Below, piece by piece: positions 54,877 through 64,000 of a stretch of 64,000 nucleotides of DNA. The DNA comes from JAENVT01 sp963773085 (lineage in GTDB: Bacteria; Actinomycetota; Acidimicrobiia; Acidimicrobiales; Ilumatobacteraceae), in assembly GCA_963773085.1 (NCBI GenBank), contig CAVYZS010000018.1, forward strand, positions 803,748 through 867,747, written 5' to 3'. Each line of letters opens with the position of its first letter. The first letter of the stretch is position 1. The position numbers were made by a program, and so were the translations under genes. Under the pieces are notes generated by a model, which was given only the letters and a program-made list of their open reading frames with translations, did not search any database and was not told the origin of the DNA.

Positions 54877-55596
54877 TCAGAGGGCGTCGCCGACTCCGCT
54901 TGCAGCCAGATCGGGACAGTGGGTGGCCAGGTACGCGTCGGTTTCGGGCGTCGCCACGCCTTCGACCACCAGGCTCGGGTCCTGTGAGAAGGGGGTGAAC
55001 GTGGCGTCGTAGGCACTCGCCGCCGCCTCGACCTTTGCTCGGAGCTCGTCGGTGACGGGCGGGATCTCGATGACCGGCGACGCCGGATCGCGGGCCAGCA
55101 GCGCGACCTCCCAAGCCGTGCTCAGCGTTGTCAGCTCAACGGCACTGACACCCGCATTGCTCAGGGTCTCGACAGCGCGCTGGGCGCGTCGTGCATAAGG
55201 CCCGATCCGCTGCTCGACGACGATGGTGCGCTCGGCCGCGAGCTCCGGCGGCCAGGAGGCGTCGATCGATGCGGCATCGTCGACGAGGCGCGAAGCGGCT
55301 ATCAGTTCGAGTGCCGCAAGCTCGCCACTAGCGAGATCACCGAACGACGCAGCCGTACCGAGGACCTGGAGCGTGCCGACGTAGCTCGCCCATGTCGCGC
55401 AGAACGGATCCGTCGCGGTGAGACCGGGCACGCCGGTCGGTTCGGTCGCCTCAGTCAGCGAAGCCGTTCCGTCCGATCGGCCAGGCGCCTCTGCCGGCGG
55501 GATCGAGGTGGTCGGTTGACCCCCCGGACTCGTCGGCGAGCATCCGCAGGCGAGTAGCACACCGAGCGTCACGCTCCACCAGATCCTCGACGCCAC
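54877..55596 (-). CDS. Predicted lipoprotein, unknown function
   Basis: 239 residues with GTG 55596. Signal with basic start and hydrophobic core VTLGVLLACGCS ending in a lipobox-like Cys, then a Pro/Thr linker and a helical exported domain (SLVVEGVATPETDAYLATHC near the C terminus, here split). No family recognised. Confidence 0.65.
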   Translation of the reverse strand: MASRIWWSVTLGVLLACGCSPTSPGGQPTTSIPPAEAPGRSDGTASLTEATEPTGVPGLTATDPFCATWASYVGTLQVLGTAASFGDLASGELAALELIAASRLVDDAASIDASWPPELAAERTIVVEQRIGPYARRAQRAVETLSNAGVSAVELTTLSTAWEVALLARDPASPVIEIPPVTDELRAKVEAAASAYDATFTPFSQDPSLVVEGVATPETDAYLATHCPDLAASGVGDAL

Positions 55597-55630
55597 TTCT
55601 CGATCGTAACGGTGGCAAGCTCTGCTGGCC

Positions 55631-56572
55631 ATGGCACCGACGACGCATCACCTGCCGGTCATCCTCGATTGCGACCCCGGCCACGATGACGCGGTGGCGA
55701 TGGTGGTCGCCGCGCGTCACGCCTCGTTGCTGGGTATCACCACCGTGGCCGGCAACGCTCCGCTGGAATCGACCACGCAGAACGCCATCGTGATCCGCGA
55801 CCTGCTGGGCATCGACGTGGCGGTCCACGCCGGAGCCAACCGACCTCTCGTGGCACCTCCGCGTCACGCGGGATACGTGCACGGCGAGAGTGGGCTCGAC
55901 GGCGCTGACCTGCCGCGGCCATCGGGTCCGCCGGCCAGTCGAGATGCGATCGGGTTCATCATCGACACCGTTCGCGCCCATGACGGCGTGTGGCTGGTTC
56001 CAACCGGTCCGTTGACCAACATCGCCCTCGCGCTGCGCTCGGCTCCCGACATCGCCGCACGTCTCGGAGGCATCTCGTTCATGGGAGGCGGCCTGTTCGG
56101 GAACCGAACGGCCAGCGCCGAGTTCAACATCTGGGCGGACCCGGAGGCTGCAGCCATCGTCCTCTCCTACGGTGGGCCACTGGTGATGTCGGGGCTCGAC
56201 CTCACCCATCAGTTCCAGGCAACGCCTGATCGCATCCAGCACATCAGCGTCCTGCCCGGTCGCCTGGCCGCCGTGCTGACCGACCTGCTGCGGTACTTCA
56301 GCGGGACCTACACGAGCAGGCACGAGGATTTCGCCGGCGCCCCGGTGCACGATCCGTGCGCAGTCATGGCGCTCACCCATCCGGTGCTGTTCACCAGATC
56401 ACTCTCCCATGTCGCGGTCGAAATCAACGGGGAACTCACCCGCGGCATGACCGTGATCGATCGGCGAACATTGGTGGAACGACCCGACCCGAACTGCGAT
56501 CGCCTCGTCGGTGTCGATGCCGAGGCCGCATGGGCTGTGGTGACCGAAGCCATTGCCCATTTCAGTCACTGA
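55631..56572 (+). CDS. Inosine-uridine-preferring nucleoside hydrolase
   Basis: 313 residues. DCDPGHDDAVA metal-binding N terminus, TGPLTNIALAL, and the FNIWADPEAA motif identify the family. Hydrolyses ribonucleosides to base and ribose. Divergent from the lipoprotein gene with 34 bases between starts. Confidence 0.9.
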   Translation: MAPTTHHLPVILDCDPGHDDAVAMVVAARHASLLGITTVAGNAPLESTTQNAIVIRDLLGIDVAVHAGANRPLVAPPRHAGYVHGESGLDGADLPRPSGPPASRDAIGFIIDTVRAHDGVWLVPTGPLTNIALALRSAPDIAARLGGISFMGGGLFGNRTASAEFNIWADPEAAAIVLSYGGPLVMSGLDLTHQFQATPDRIQHISVLPGRLAAVLTDLLRYFSGTYTSRHEDFAGAPVHDPCAVMALTHPVLFTRSLSHVAVEINGELTRGMTVIDRRTLVERPDPNCDRLVGVDAEAAWAVVTEAIAHFSH

Positions 56573-56618
56573 GTGGTCGGGTCGAAGGCACATGCCGATT
56601 CCGAAGTACGGTCGGTTC

Positions 56619-57662
56619 ATGCGCGCCGCGGTGATGCGAGACTGGCAACTTCGAGTCGACGACCTCCCCGAGCCCACGCCCGGGCCCGGACAGGTACTGG
56701 CCGAGGTGTTGGCGTGTGGCATCTGTGGCAGCGATCTCCACCTCCTTCGTCATGGTCAGGAGAGCCGGCGTCTGATGGACGAGTTGAACGCCGACCGGCC
56801 GCCCGACCCGATGCAGTTGCAGATGTTCGAACCTCACCTCGACACGGTGATGGGTCACGAGTTCTGTTGCGAGGTAGTCGGTCTCGGTCCGGGCTGCGAA
56901 AACCTGAAGGTCGGTGACATCGTCGTCGGCCTGCCGGTCGCATTCGACTCCACGGGCCTGCACGCCGTCGGTTTCTCGAATCTCTACAACGGTGGCTACG
57001 CCGAGCTGATGGTGCTCAACGAATTGGTGGGGGTGAAGGTCCCGAACGGATTGAGTGCCGAGATCGCGGCGATGACCGAGCCGCTGGCAGTCGGTGTCCA
57101 CGCCGTCGCCAAGAGCCGCGTCACCAGCAACGAGAGTGCCATCGTGCTCGGGTGTGGTCCGGTTGGCTTGGCCTGCATCGCCGAGCTGAAGATGCGCGGA
57201 ATCGGCCCGATCGTCGCCGCCGACTTCTCCGCCAAACGGCGGGCACTCGCCGAGCGGCTCGGGGCCGATGTCGTCGTTGACCCACGGGTGACACCGGCAA
57301 TCGACGCCTGGCGGCAGGCCGATGGTGTGCGAACACCGGTGATCTTCGAAGCAGTCGGCGTTCCCGGAATGATCGACCAGGCCATGCGCATCGCCCCCAA
57401 GGACGCACGCATCCTGATCGTCGGCGCGTGCATGCAGGAGGATCGCTTTCACCCGATGCTCGGAATCGGCCGGGAGCTCAGCCTGCAGTTCGCCCTCGGC
57501 TACGAACCCGGTGAGTTCACGGCGGCGTTGACATCGATTGCCGACGGCAGGGTCGATCTCGAGCCGTGGTTGACCGCACGCGTCGGCATCGACGGGATCC
57601 CGCAGGCCTTTCTCGATCTCGCCGACCCCGACGAGCACGCCAAGATCATGGTGACGCCGTGA
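56619..57662 (+). CDS. Zinc-type medium-chain alcohol dehydrogenase
   Basis: 347 residues. Catalytic zinc ligands Cys36 in ACGICGSD and His80-Glu81 in MGHEF, Rossmann VLGCGPVGLACIAEL. The structural-zinc four-Cys lobe is missing. Substrate unknown; relatives act on secondary alcohols. Start could also be ATG 56592. The stop TGA overlaps the next gene's ATG by one base. Confidence 0.82.
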   Translation: MRAAVMRDWQLRVDDLPEPTPGPGQVLAEVLACGICGSDLHLLRHGQESRRLMDELNADRPPDPMQLQMFEPHLDTVMGHEFCCEVVGLGPGCENLKVGDIVVGLPVAFDSTGLHAVGFSNLYNGGYAELMVLNELVGVKVPNGLSAEIAAMTEPLAVGVHAVAKSRVTSNESAIVLGCGPVGLACIAELKMRGIGPIVAADFSAKRRALAERLGADVVVDPRVTPAIDAWRQADGVRTPVIFEAVGVPGMIDQAMRIAPKDARILIVGACMQEDRFHPMLGIGRELSLQFALGYEPGEFTAALTSIADGRVDLEPWLTARVGIDGIPQAFLDLADPDEHAKIMVTP

Positions 57663-59777
57663 TGTCTGAATCTGAGATCACCACAGCTGACACCCTCGCA
57701 ACCGATTCGTTCCCCCGCCAGTACGCACGTACCCGACGATTCACCCTTGGCGAACCGCGCAACGTCGTGGTGTCGCCCGATGGTCAGCGCATCGTGTTCA
57801 TCCGCAGCCGCGCCGGAGACGACCCGATCAACTGCCTCTTCGTGATCGACCTCGGCACCGGCGAGGAACGAATGATCGCCGACCCGTTCGCGCTGCTCGT
57901 GCAGGTCGATCCGGACGACGTGCCCTCCGAGGAACGTTCCCGCCGCGAGCGGATGCGCGAGACCGCGTCGGGCGTCACGACCTTCGCCACCGACCGGGCG
58001 GTCACGGTTGTCGCCTTTCCGCTCGCAGGCAGGCTGTTCGTCGCCGGTCTGCTCAGCGGCGTGGCACGGGAACTCGTCGTCGACGGACCCGTGTTCGATC
58101 CGCGCCCCGATCCGGACGGCCGCCGTCTCGCATATGTCTCCAACAACGCGCTCCGCATCGCCGAACTCGACGGAAGCAGCTGGGAGCTGGCCAGCGACGA
58201 CGATCCCGACGTGACCTGGGGGGCCGCCGACTACATCGCCGGCGAGGAACTCTGTCGGTATCGGGGCTACTGGTGGAGCCCCGACGGCACCGCGATCGCG
58301 GCATGCCGAGTCGACGTGTCACCGGTCGCTCGGTGGTTCATCGCAGACCCGGCATCTCCCGACGAACATCCCCGCGAGGTTCGCTATCCAGCAGCCGGCA
58401 CCCCCAACGCCAACGTCGGCCTGCACGTGCTGGCGCTCGACGGCGGGGCCATCGAGATCGCCTGGGACCACGACCGGTACCCGTATCTCGCGGCGGTGAA
58501 TTGGGTGTCCGACGAGCGGCTGCTGCTGACAGTCCAGATCCCGCGACCAACACGACCTGCAGGTGTTGGAAGCCAACCCGACCACAGGCGACACGGCACC
58601 GATCTTCACTGATCACGACGAGTGCTGGGTCGAGCTGGTGCCCGGGACACCCGACCAGCTCGGCGACGGGCGATTGGTCATGGCCGGCGATCGCGACGGC
58701 GCCCGCCGCCTGTTGATCGACGGTGACGCCGTGACTCCGACGGACATGCAGGTTCGAGCTGTCGTGGCTGTTCGCGATGGCGACGGTGATCCTTCCACGC
58801 GAACCAACTCGACGACCCCACGATTCACGACGTGTGGAGATGGAGCGACGACGACCTGGTCCGCATCAGTGATGGAAACGGCATCACTACCGCAGCCGTC
58901 GGAGGTGCCACCACCGTGCTGCGCAGCGTGTCGCTGGACACCTGCTCATCGACCACCCAGGTGCTCGGTGGGCCGGTGTTGACATCGTTGGTCGAGGAAC
59001 CGCTCGATCGATCCCAACGTCTCCTTGCGCCACTACGGCGACCGCCGCCTCCCTACGGCCGTGCTGCTGCCTCGCGACCACGACGGCTCTCCACTGCCCG
59101 TCCTGCTCGATCCCTACGCCGGGCCCCACGTCCAGTGCGTGCTGGCATCGCGCGGGCGCTTCGCGCTGTCGCAATGGTTTGCTGATCAGGGCTACGCCGT
59201 GGTCGTGATCGACGGCCGTGGCACGCCGGGACGCGGCACCGAATGGGAGCGCGCCGTTCATCTCGACCTGGCGTCCCCCGTCCTCGAGGATCAGGTCGAG
59301 GCTCTGCACGCCGCCGCCGAGGAGTTCCCGCTCGATCTCGATCGCGTAGCGATCCGAGGATGGAGCTTCGGTGGTTACCTGGCGGCCCTCGCGGTGATGC
59401 GCCGACCCGACGTGTTCCACGCCGCCATCGCCGGGGCGCCGGTCACCGACTGGCGGCTGTACGACACGCACTACACCGAGCGCTACCTCGGCGACCCGAC
59501 GGTCGACGACACGGCCTACGCCAACACGTCGCTACTTCCGTTGGCTTCGACCATGAACCGCCCGCTCCTCCTGATCCACGGACTCGCCGACGACAACGTC
59601 GTTGCCGCGAATACTCTGCAACTGTCGTCGGCGCTCCTGGCCGCCGGAAAGCCGCACGAGGTGCTGCCACTCGTCGGCGTCACCCACATGACTCCGCAGG
59701 AGGTCGTGGCGGAGAATCTGCTGCTGCACCAACTCGACTTTCTGACGCGCTACCTCGGACCACCTACGACCGGGTAG
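57662..59777 (+). CDS. Dipeptidyl peptidase IV-like S9B peptidase, three frameshifts
   Basis: About 704 residues after repair. N-terminal propeller with VVSPDGQRIVF and YWWSPDGTAIAA, then catalytic domain with Ser in GWSFGG, Asp in HGLADDNV and His in THM near the end. Shifts: insertion near 58538, deletion near 58790, insertion near 59006. Net length is a multiple of three. Second S9 peptidase of the window. Three breaks leave the possibility of a real pseudogene. Confidence 0.75.
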
Positions 59778-59789
59778 GTTGCCCGTTCG

Positions 59790-60191
59790 ATGAACCACCG
59801 CCTCCGCGATCTGTACCGCCACGTCTCGGTACACGCGACGGCCGATCGCGAGCACGAAGCCGTTATCGAGTTGTTGCTGCTGGTCATGATGGCCGATAGG
59901 CACATCTCCGACGACGAGCTCGACGAGATCCGAGCCATCAGCGATGATTCCGGATGGGAGTCGGCAACCTTCTCGTTCGACCAGTACCTGGGCGAGGCGA
60001 TGGCCAAGGTTCGCGCCGCGGTATCCGGTCACGACACCGATACCTTGCTCAACGACATCGACGAACGGATCGTCAGTTCGGTGTTGCGTCAATCGCTGTT
60101 CTCGGCGGCACGCGACGTGGCCGGCGTCGATCACGACATCGCCCCAGAGGAAGAATCACTCCTCGGCCAGGTCGCTGCCCGCTTCGCCTGA
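59790..60191 (+). CDS. TerB-like helical protein
   Basis: 133 residues, mostly helical, with VIELLLLVMMADRHISDDELDEIR and a second similar EF-like half VAGVDHDIAPEEESLL, as in TerB/DjlA N-terminal domains. Binds metal in some relatives. Function not deduced. Confidence 0.7.
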   Translation: MNHRLRDLYRHVSVHATADREHEAVIELLLLVMMADRHISDDELDEIRAISDDSGWESATFSFDQYLGEAMAKVRAAVSGHDTDTLLNDIDERIVSSVLRQSLFSAARDVAGVDHDIAPEEESLLGQVAARFA

Positions 60192-60202
60192 CTCAGATGC
60201 CT

Positions 60203-61069
60203 TCAGTCGGTGGCACGGTGTCGTGCCACTGCGACACGGTCGCGGCCACTCAGATCAGGCCTGATCGCGACATCTTCGAGTCCGGCGGCGCGAAGCAAGT
60301 CAGCCACTCGATCGCCGTGATGCGAACCGATCTCCATCACCAGCCACCCCCCTGGGCGCAGCCACGGTCGGGCCTCGGCGACGATGTGCCGGATCTCGTC
60401 GAGGCCGTCGGCGCCGCCGAACAGCGCCCGCGCCGGCTCCCAGTCGCGCACGATCGGCTCGAGTTCGACGTCGCCGTCGGCAACGTACGGGGGGTTCGAT
60501 ACGACGATCGCCAGTTGACCTCGAAGCTCACCCGGAAGGGCCTCGAACCAGTGGCCATTCGCCAGTCGCACGTTGACCGCCGCTCTGCCGACACCAGCAG
60601 CGTTGGCCCGCGCCACCTCGAGCGCTTCGGGCGATTGGTCGGTCATCCACACCGTCACTCCATCAAGGCCCAGTTCTGTGACCAGCGACAGCCCGATCGC
60701 ACCGCTGCCCGTGCCGAGGTCGGCGCACACAATCGGACGTGACAGTGGACGAGCGAGCTGCAATGCGACCTCGACCACGGTTTCCGTTTCCGGTCTCGGG
60801 ATCAGCACCCTCCGATCGACCATCAGGTCGAGATGCCGAAAGCCCCATCGACCGAGCACGTACTGCAGCGGCTCGCCGGTTGCCAGCCTGGCGAGCATCG
60901 CATCGAGGTGAGCGACGCCGCGCGTTGTTGCCCGGCGATCCAGGTTCGACAGGAACTCCTCGGCATCGCAGCCGGACGCGATCTCGCACATCCACCGCGC
61001 CTGGGGGCGCCCGATACGGACCGCTGTCTCGTCCCACAGCTCGCCCCAGGTGACGGTCCCGTCATTCAT
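60203..61069 (-). CDS. prmC: Peptide chain release factor N5-glutamine methyltransferase
   Basis: 288 residues. Methylates the Gln of the release factor GGQ motif. DLGTGSGAIGLSLV SAM motif and catalytic NPPYV. It overlaps the end of prfA, its substrate gene, by 8 bases. Confidence 0.93.
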   Translation of the reverse strand: MNDGTVTWGELWDETAVRIGRPQARWMCEIASGCDAEEFLSNLDRRATTRGVAHLDAMLARLATGEPLQYVLGRWGFRHLDLMVDRRVLIPRPETETVVEVALQLARPLSRPIVCADLGTGSGAIGLSLVTELGLDGVTVWMTDQSPEALEVARANAAGVGRAAVNVRLANGHWFEALPGELRGQLAIVVSNPPYVADGDVELEPIVRDWEPARALFGGADGLDEIRHIVAEARPWLRPGGWLVMEIGSHHGDRVADLLRAAGLEDVAIRPDLSGRDRVAVARHRATD

Positions 61070-62126
61070 CGCCGGCGAGTTGGCGGGCCCGTTCGTCGGA
61101 GGTCAAGGCGTCGACGATGTCGTCGAGGTCACCGGCCAGGACCTCCTGCAATCGATAGATCGTGTAACCGATGCGGTGGTCGGTGACCCGATTCTCCTTG
61201 TAGTTGTAGGTCCGGATCTTCTCGCCCCGGCCACCACCACCAACCTGCGACCGCCGCTCGACCGACATCGCCTCGTCCTGTTCGTCCTGGGCGAGTTTCA
61301 ACAATCGGGCCCGAAGGACCTGCATCGCCCGGGCCCGGTTCTGCAGTTGGCTTCGTTCATCTTGCATGGCGACTACCACGCCCGTCGGCCTGTGGGTGAT
61401 CCGCACGGCCGAGTCTGTCGTGTTGACACCCTGGCCACCGGGGCCGCTCGACCGGTAGACGTCGATCTCCAGCTCACGTTCGTCGATCTCGATCTCGACT
61501 TCCTCGGCTTCGGGGAGCACCAGCACCGTCGCCGACGAGGTGTGGATGCGACCCTGGCTCTCGGTGGCCGGCACCCGCTGCACGCGGTGTGTGCCACCTT
61601 CGAACTTGAGGCGACTCCACGCCGTATCGCCGTTGATCAGGATGGTCACGAGGTTGATTCCACCGAGGTCGCTGGGGTCGTGCGACAGCACCTCCACCGT
61701 CCAGCCCTTCAGCGCCGCGAAACTGCGGTACATCTCGTACAGATCCCCAGCGAAGAGATTGCCCTCCTCACCACCTTCTGCGCCGCGGATCTCCATGATC
61801 ACTGCTTTGCCGTCATTCGGGTCCTTGGGGAGCATCAGCACCCGCAGTTGCTCCTCGAGATCGGCAAGGTCCGCCTCTGCTTCGGCCAACTCGGTTCGCA
61901 GCATCTGACGATCGGACTCCGACGCATCGATCAGTAGTTCGCGTGCCGCCTGCGCATCTGCAGATCGCTTGCGATGAGCCCGTACGCACTCGACGACCGG
62001 CGTGAGGTCCTTGTAGCGCTTCGATACACGGCGCAACTCGGCGTGGTCGCCGACCACATCGGGATCACTGAGACTCACCTCCAGCGAGATGAACTCATCT
62101 TCCAAGGACGCCAATCGTTCGAACAC
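61062..62126 (-). CDS. prfA: Peptide chain release factor 1
   Basis: 354 residues, GTG start. GGQ loop in SSGPGGQGVNTTDSAV for peptidyl-tRNA hydrolysis, and the GRIHTSSATV-type stop-recognition region. Typical actinobacterial prfA-prmC pairing. Confidence 0.95.
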   Translation of the reverse strand: MFERLASLEDEFISLEVSLSDPDVVGDHAELRRVSKRYKDLTPVVECVRAHRKRSADAQAARELLIDASESDRQMLRTELAEAEADLADLEEQLRVLMLPKDPNDGKAVIMEIRGAEGGEEGNLFAGDLYEMYRSFAALKGWTVEVLSHDPSDLGGINLVTILINGDTAWSRLKFEGGTHRVQRVPATESQGRIHTSSATVLVLPEAEEVEIEIDERELEIDVYRSSGPGGQGVNTTDSAVRITHRPTGVVVAMQDERSQLQNRARAMQVLRARLLKLAQDEQDEAMSVERRSQVGGGGRGEKIRTYNYKENRVTDHRIGYTIYRLQEVLAGDLDDIVDALTSDERARQLAGDE

Positions 62127-62146
62127 CGACCGAGCAGGTTACGGCC

Positions 62147-63115
62147 TCAGCCGACCGGAACGACCTGCATCGGATCGGCGAGCAGCGCGGCGATGTCCAT
62201 CTGCACCGGGACCGCATCGCGCCTCGGCAGCACGATCCGGGTCGGATGACTCGTGGCCAGTCGGGCGTCCGTGGCGAAAGGCACGAGATCGAGGTCGACT
62301 CCCGCGCTGATCACCAACGTCGTCGGGGAGCCGTCGATGGTCGCCCGGGCAACGCACGGGTAGGGATCCTTGAGGTTCGGTCGGCCGACGGGCGACGGGA
62401 GTGCCTCGACCTCCGACGCACCGATCAAAGACGGATCGTCGATCAACCGGGCGCGTAGTGCCTGCTCCCGGCCGAGCCGATTCAACGGATGCGGGTCGGC
62501 GCCATGCCGGCGATGCGGTGCAACCGCGGCCACGACCTTGGCCAGCGCTTCGACGGTCGGCACGTCGCCGTGCAGCATCTGGAACGCTTCGCGGTCGTGC
62601 CGACCGAGCCCGACCTCCAGCCGGGCCACGCCTGTGTCTCTGTCATTGACCACTCGGCACACTTCGAGCCCGCGCACCTCGCCGACCAGCACGCCCTGCT
62701 CGACGGCAGGCATTGCACCGCCCTCGATGATCAGGTCTCGGAACTGCTCGTGCTCGACCGGCGCGGACGGCGGCACAGGAAGCGGTTCGGTGATCGCCGG
62801 AAGCAGCACACGCTCGGCCACATGCCAGACCTCGATCGGGAGTCGAAATGAATCCGACCGGCGGGCGATGGTTCCGGTGCCTTCTTCGGCCAGGACATGC
62901 AGATGATCCACCTTGGCGCGTACCGCCCATGCCAACGCCGGACCGAGCCCTCGATGCTGTCGCTCGTCGAGGAACACCCATCCGTTGTCGCCATCCATCG
63001 CCGCCGCGCCGAGCGCGAACGGTGTCGCCTGCAGGTCGGCCTCGACGCCGTGATCGCGAACCAGCGCGGCAAGCTTCATCGCCAGCAGCCGTCCCCGGCG
63101 TCCCTCATCGACCAT
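62147..63115 (-). CDS. Conserved hypothetical protein, 322 aa
   Basis: Soluble mixed alpha/beta protein with no family recognised. ATG 63115 (MVDEGRRGRLLAMKLAAL). Features include LGPALAWAVRAKVDHLHVLA (truncated) and an Asp/Leu-rich C terminus. 20 bases before prfA, so probably in the same operon. Confidence 0.55.
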   Translation of the reverse strand: MVDEGRRGRLLAMKLAALVRDHGVEADLQATPFALGAAAMDGDNGWVFLDERQHRGLGPALAWAVRAKVDHLHVLAEEGTGTIARRSDSFRLPIEVWHVAERVLLPAITEPLPVPPSAPVEHEQFRDLIIEGGAMPAVEQGVLVGEVRGLEVCRVVNDRDTGVARLEVGLGRHDREAFQMLHGDVPTVEALAKVVAAVAPHRRHGADPHPLNRLGREQALRARLIDDPSLIGASEVEALPSPVGRPNLKDPYPCVARATIDGSPTTLVISAGVDLDLVPFATDARLATSHPTRIVLPRRDAVPVQMDIAALLADPMQVVPVG

Positions 63116-63152
63116 CGCGGCCACGCTATCCGGGCGACCCGACGCACTATCC

Positions 63153-63836
63153 TCACGGAGTGTTTCCGGGCACCCCAGGGCAGCAGACACTCGGATGGGA
63201 TTTGACTCGCCGCTGTGCAACGACGAGCACGATCCCGCCGGCCATGAGGCCGACGGCGACGCCACCGAGGACGTCGAGGGGGAAGTGCGCGCCGACGTAC
63301 ATGCGGTTCAGGCCGATCGCGGTAGCGGCCACGACACCGCCAACCCTCCATGGTCGGTTCAGCCACGGCCAGGCGCCGACGACGACAGCGACGGTGACCG
63401 CCGTGTGGCTCGACGGGAATCCGGTCCCTCGCGGGTCGATCGGATAGCCGTGAAAGAGCACGTCCGAGAGATAGGCAGGCGGCCGACCCCGGTCGACGAC
63501 GAGTTTCACGACGTTGTCGACCAGATAGGCGAGGATCCCTGCTGCAGCCGCAGAAGTGACGAGGGGCCAGAAGACATCGCGTCGGGTCAGGATGAGCAGG
63601 ACGACCACGGCGACGATCAGCAGGGTGAGTCCGACGGGTCGGAGCAGCGGGTTGACGAGGCCCATCACGGCGCCGAGGGCGCCAGGTGGGTCGTTGAACC
63701 ACCGGAACACCGCGATCTCGGCCGAACTCGGTGCGCCCGCGGCGGCGATCGCGGCCGTCACGAGCAGACCCACGAGTCCGACCGCGATCGCCGACCATGG
63801 CCATCTGCCCGCCAGACGAGTTCCATCGGTGGCCAT
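63153..63836 (-). CDS. PAP2-family membrane phosphatase
   Basis: 227 residues with six helices. Phosphatase motifs KLVVDRGRP, GFPSSHT and NRMYVGAHFPLDVLGG (Arg and His). Likely dephosphorylates lipid pyrophosphates such as undecaprenyl-PP. Last codons and stop lie in a repeat copy. Start M at 63836; 63845 also possible. Confidence 0.85.
   Translation of the reverse strand: MATDGTRLAGRWPWSAIAVGLVGLLVTAAIAAAGAPSSAEIAVFRWFNDPPGALGAVMGLVNPLLRPVGLTLLIVAVVVLLILTRRDVFWPLVTSAAAAGILAYLVDNVVKLVVDRGRPPAYLSDVLFHGYPIDPRGTGFPSSHTAVTVAVVVGAWPWLNRPWRVGGVVAATAIGLNRMYVGAHFPLDVLGGVAVGLMAGGIVLVVAQRRVKSHPSVCCPGVPGNTP
63155..63196 (+). repeat. Palindromic intergenic repeat, copy 3, overlapping a gene end
   Basis: Begins ACGGAGTGTTTCCGGGCACC and ends GCAGACACTCGGAT, slightly shortened core. 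Overlaps the last codons of the PAP2 gene so the repeat supplies its C terminus. Confidence 0.75.
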
Positions 63837-63932
63837 TGCAATCAATGGCTACCACGGCAGGGCCCGTCCGGAAACGGTGGCATCCGGGTTGCTGTGGTAT
63901 GAACGGGATCTCATTCGTCGAGGAGAAGCCCT

Positions 63933-64000
63933 GTGAGTGCAGAATCAGATTCCAGCAACGCTGAACAGGGAGCGGCCGACCCGCGGCTGGCCATCTTGTT
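63933..64000 (+). CDS. 5' end of an unidentified gene (partial)
   Basis: GTG 63933 with AGGAG 8 bases upstream opens a frame (VSAESDSSNAEQGAADPRLA) that leaves the window. Divergent from the PAP2 gene. Not identifiable. Confidence 0.5.
   Translation, partial: MSAESDSSNAEQGAADPRLAIL

Noticed and set aside
57662..59777. Calling the S9B peptidase a decayed pseudogene
   Set aside because: Three shifts but no premature decay of motifs, catalytic residues intact and net length a multiple of three; the window-wide indel pattern explains it better, although a true pseudogene is not excluded.
1..64000. tRNA or rRNA genes, insertion sequences, prophage
   Set aside because: No cloverleaf-type sequence, rRNA signature, transposase, integrase or phage gene was seen on reading both strands; a dedicated tRNA scan was not possible.

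Overview
The window is GC-rich, densely coding actinobacterial chromosome. Its gene set and order fit Acidimicrobiia, probably close to Ilumatobacteraceae: ligA next to a MetE-like gene, mnmA and iscS; glyA and wecA ahead of the ATP synthase genes; PASTA-kinase, SCP2 and MeaB genes; GTG/TTG starts; MurA with Asp in place of the catalytic Cys. Taxonomy is inferred from content only. I saw no rRNA, tRNA, CRISPR array, insertion sequence or prophage.

Layout. 1-3.4 kb: homospermidine synthase, then leuA behind a leucine leader peptide and terminator-type hairpin (an attenuator). 3.4-4.0 kb: two micro-proteins and a [3Fe-4S] ferredoxin. 4.0-8.2 kb: the most unusual region, with tandem membrane-tethered Pro/Ala-rich proteins behind duplicated upstream regions, then ApbE (FMN transferase) and a ferric-reductase-like haem membrane protein, joined by overlapping start and stop codons. 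8.2-12 kb: pyrF, serA, an SCP2 protein and an SDR. 12-21 kb: PASTA kinase with a degenerate catalytic loop, a membrane-anchored protein, ligA, MetE-like, membrane protein, mnmA, iscS. 21-24.3 kb: methyltransferase, galT, SRPBCC protein, azlCD. 24.3-29.9 kb: glycogen genes glgB, a GT4 synthase and glgP. 29.9-42.1 kb: enoyl-CoA hydratase, meaB, NifU-like, phosphotransferase, murA, MFS transporter, hydrolase, J-domain protein, S9 peptidase, glpX, SDR. 42.1-50.3 kb: a complete F-type ATP synthase operon on the minus strand (atpZ-I-B-E-F'-F-H-A-G-D-C). 50.4-64 kb: wecA, glyA, rpiB, a thiolase-like gene, lipoprotein, nucleoside hydrolase, Zn-dehydrogenase, S9B peptidase, TerB-like, prmC, prfA, a hypothetical and a PAP2 phosphatase.

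Two cross-cutting observations matter. First, about fourteen single-base frameshifts interrupt otherwise well-conserved genes, including essential ones (atpD, atpG, atpF). Nearly all are one-base insertions. Sequencing or assembly indels are the simplest explanation, so I annotate these genes across the shift. Two long apparent fusions (4901-7588 and 37215-39761) are products of such shifts. Second, short palindromic repeats sit at gene 3' ends: a roughly 45-bp family seen three times, and a separate 39-bp element present as a pair.

Most genes are housekeeping. The strongest candidate for undescribed biology is the 4.0-8.2 kb tether/ApbE/haem cassette.
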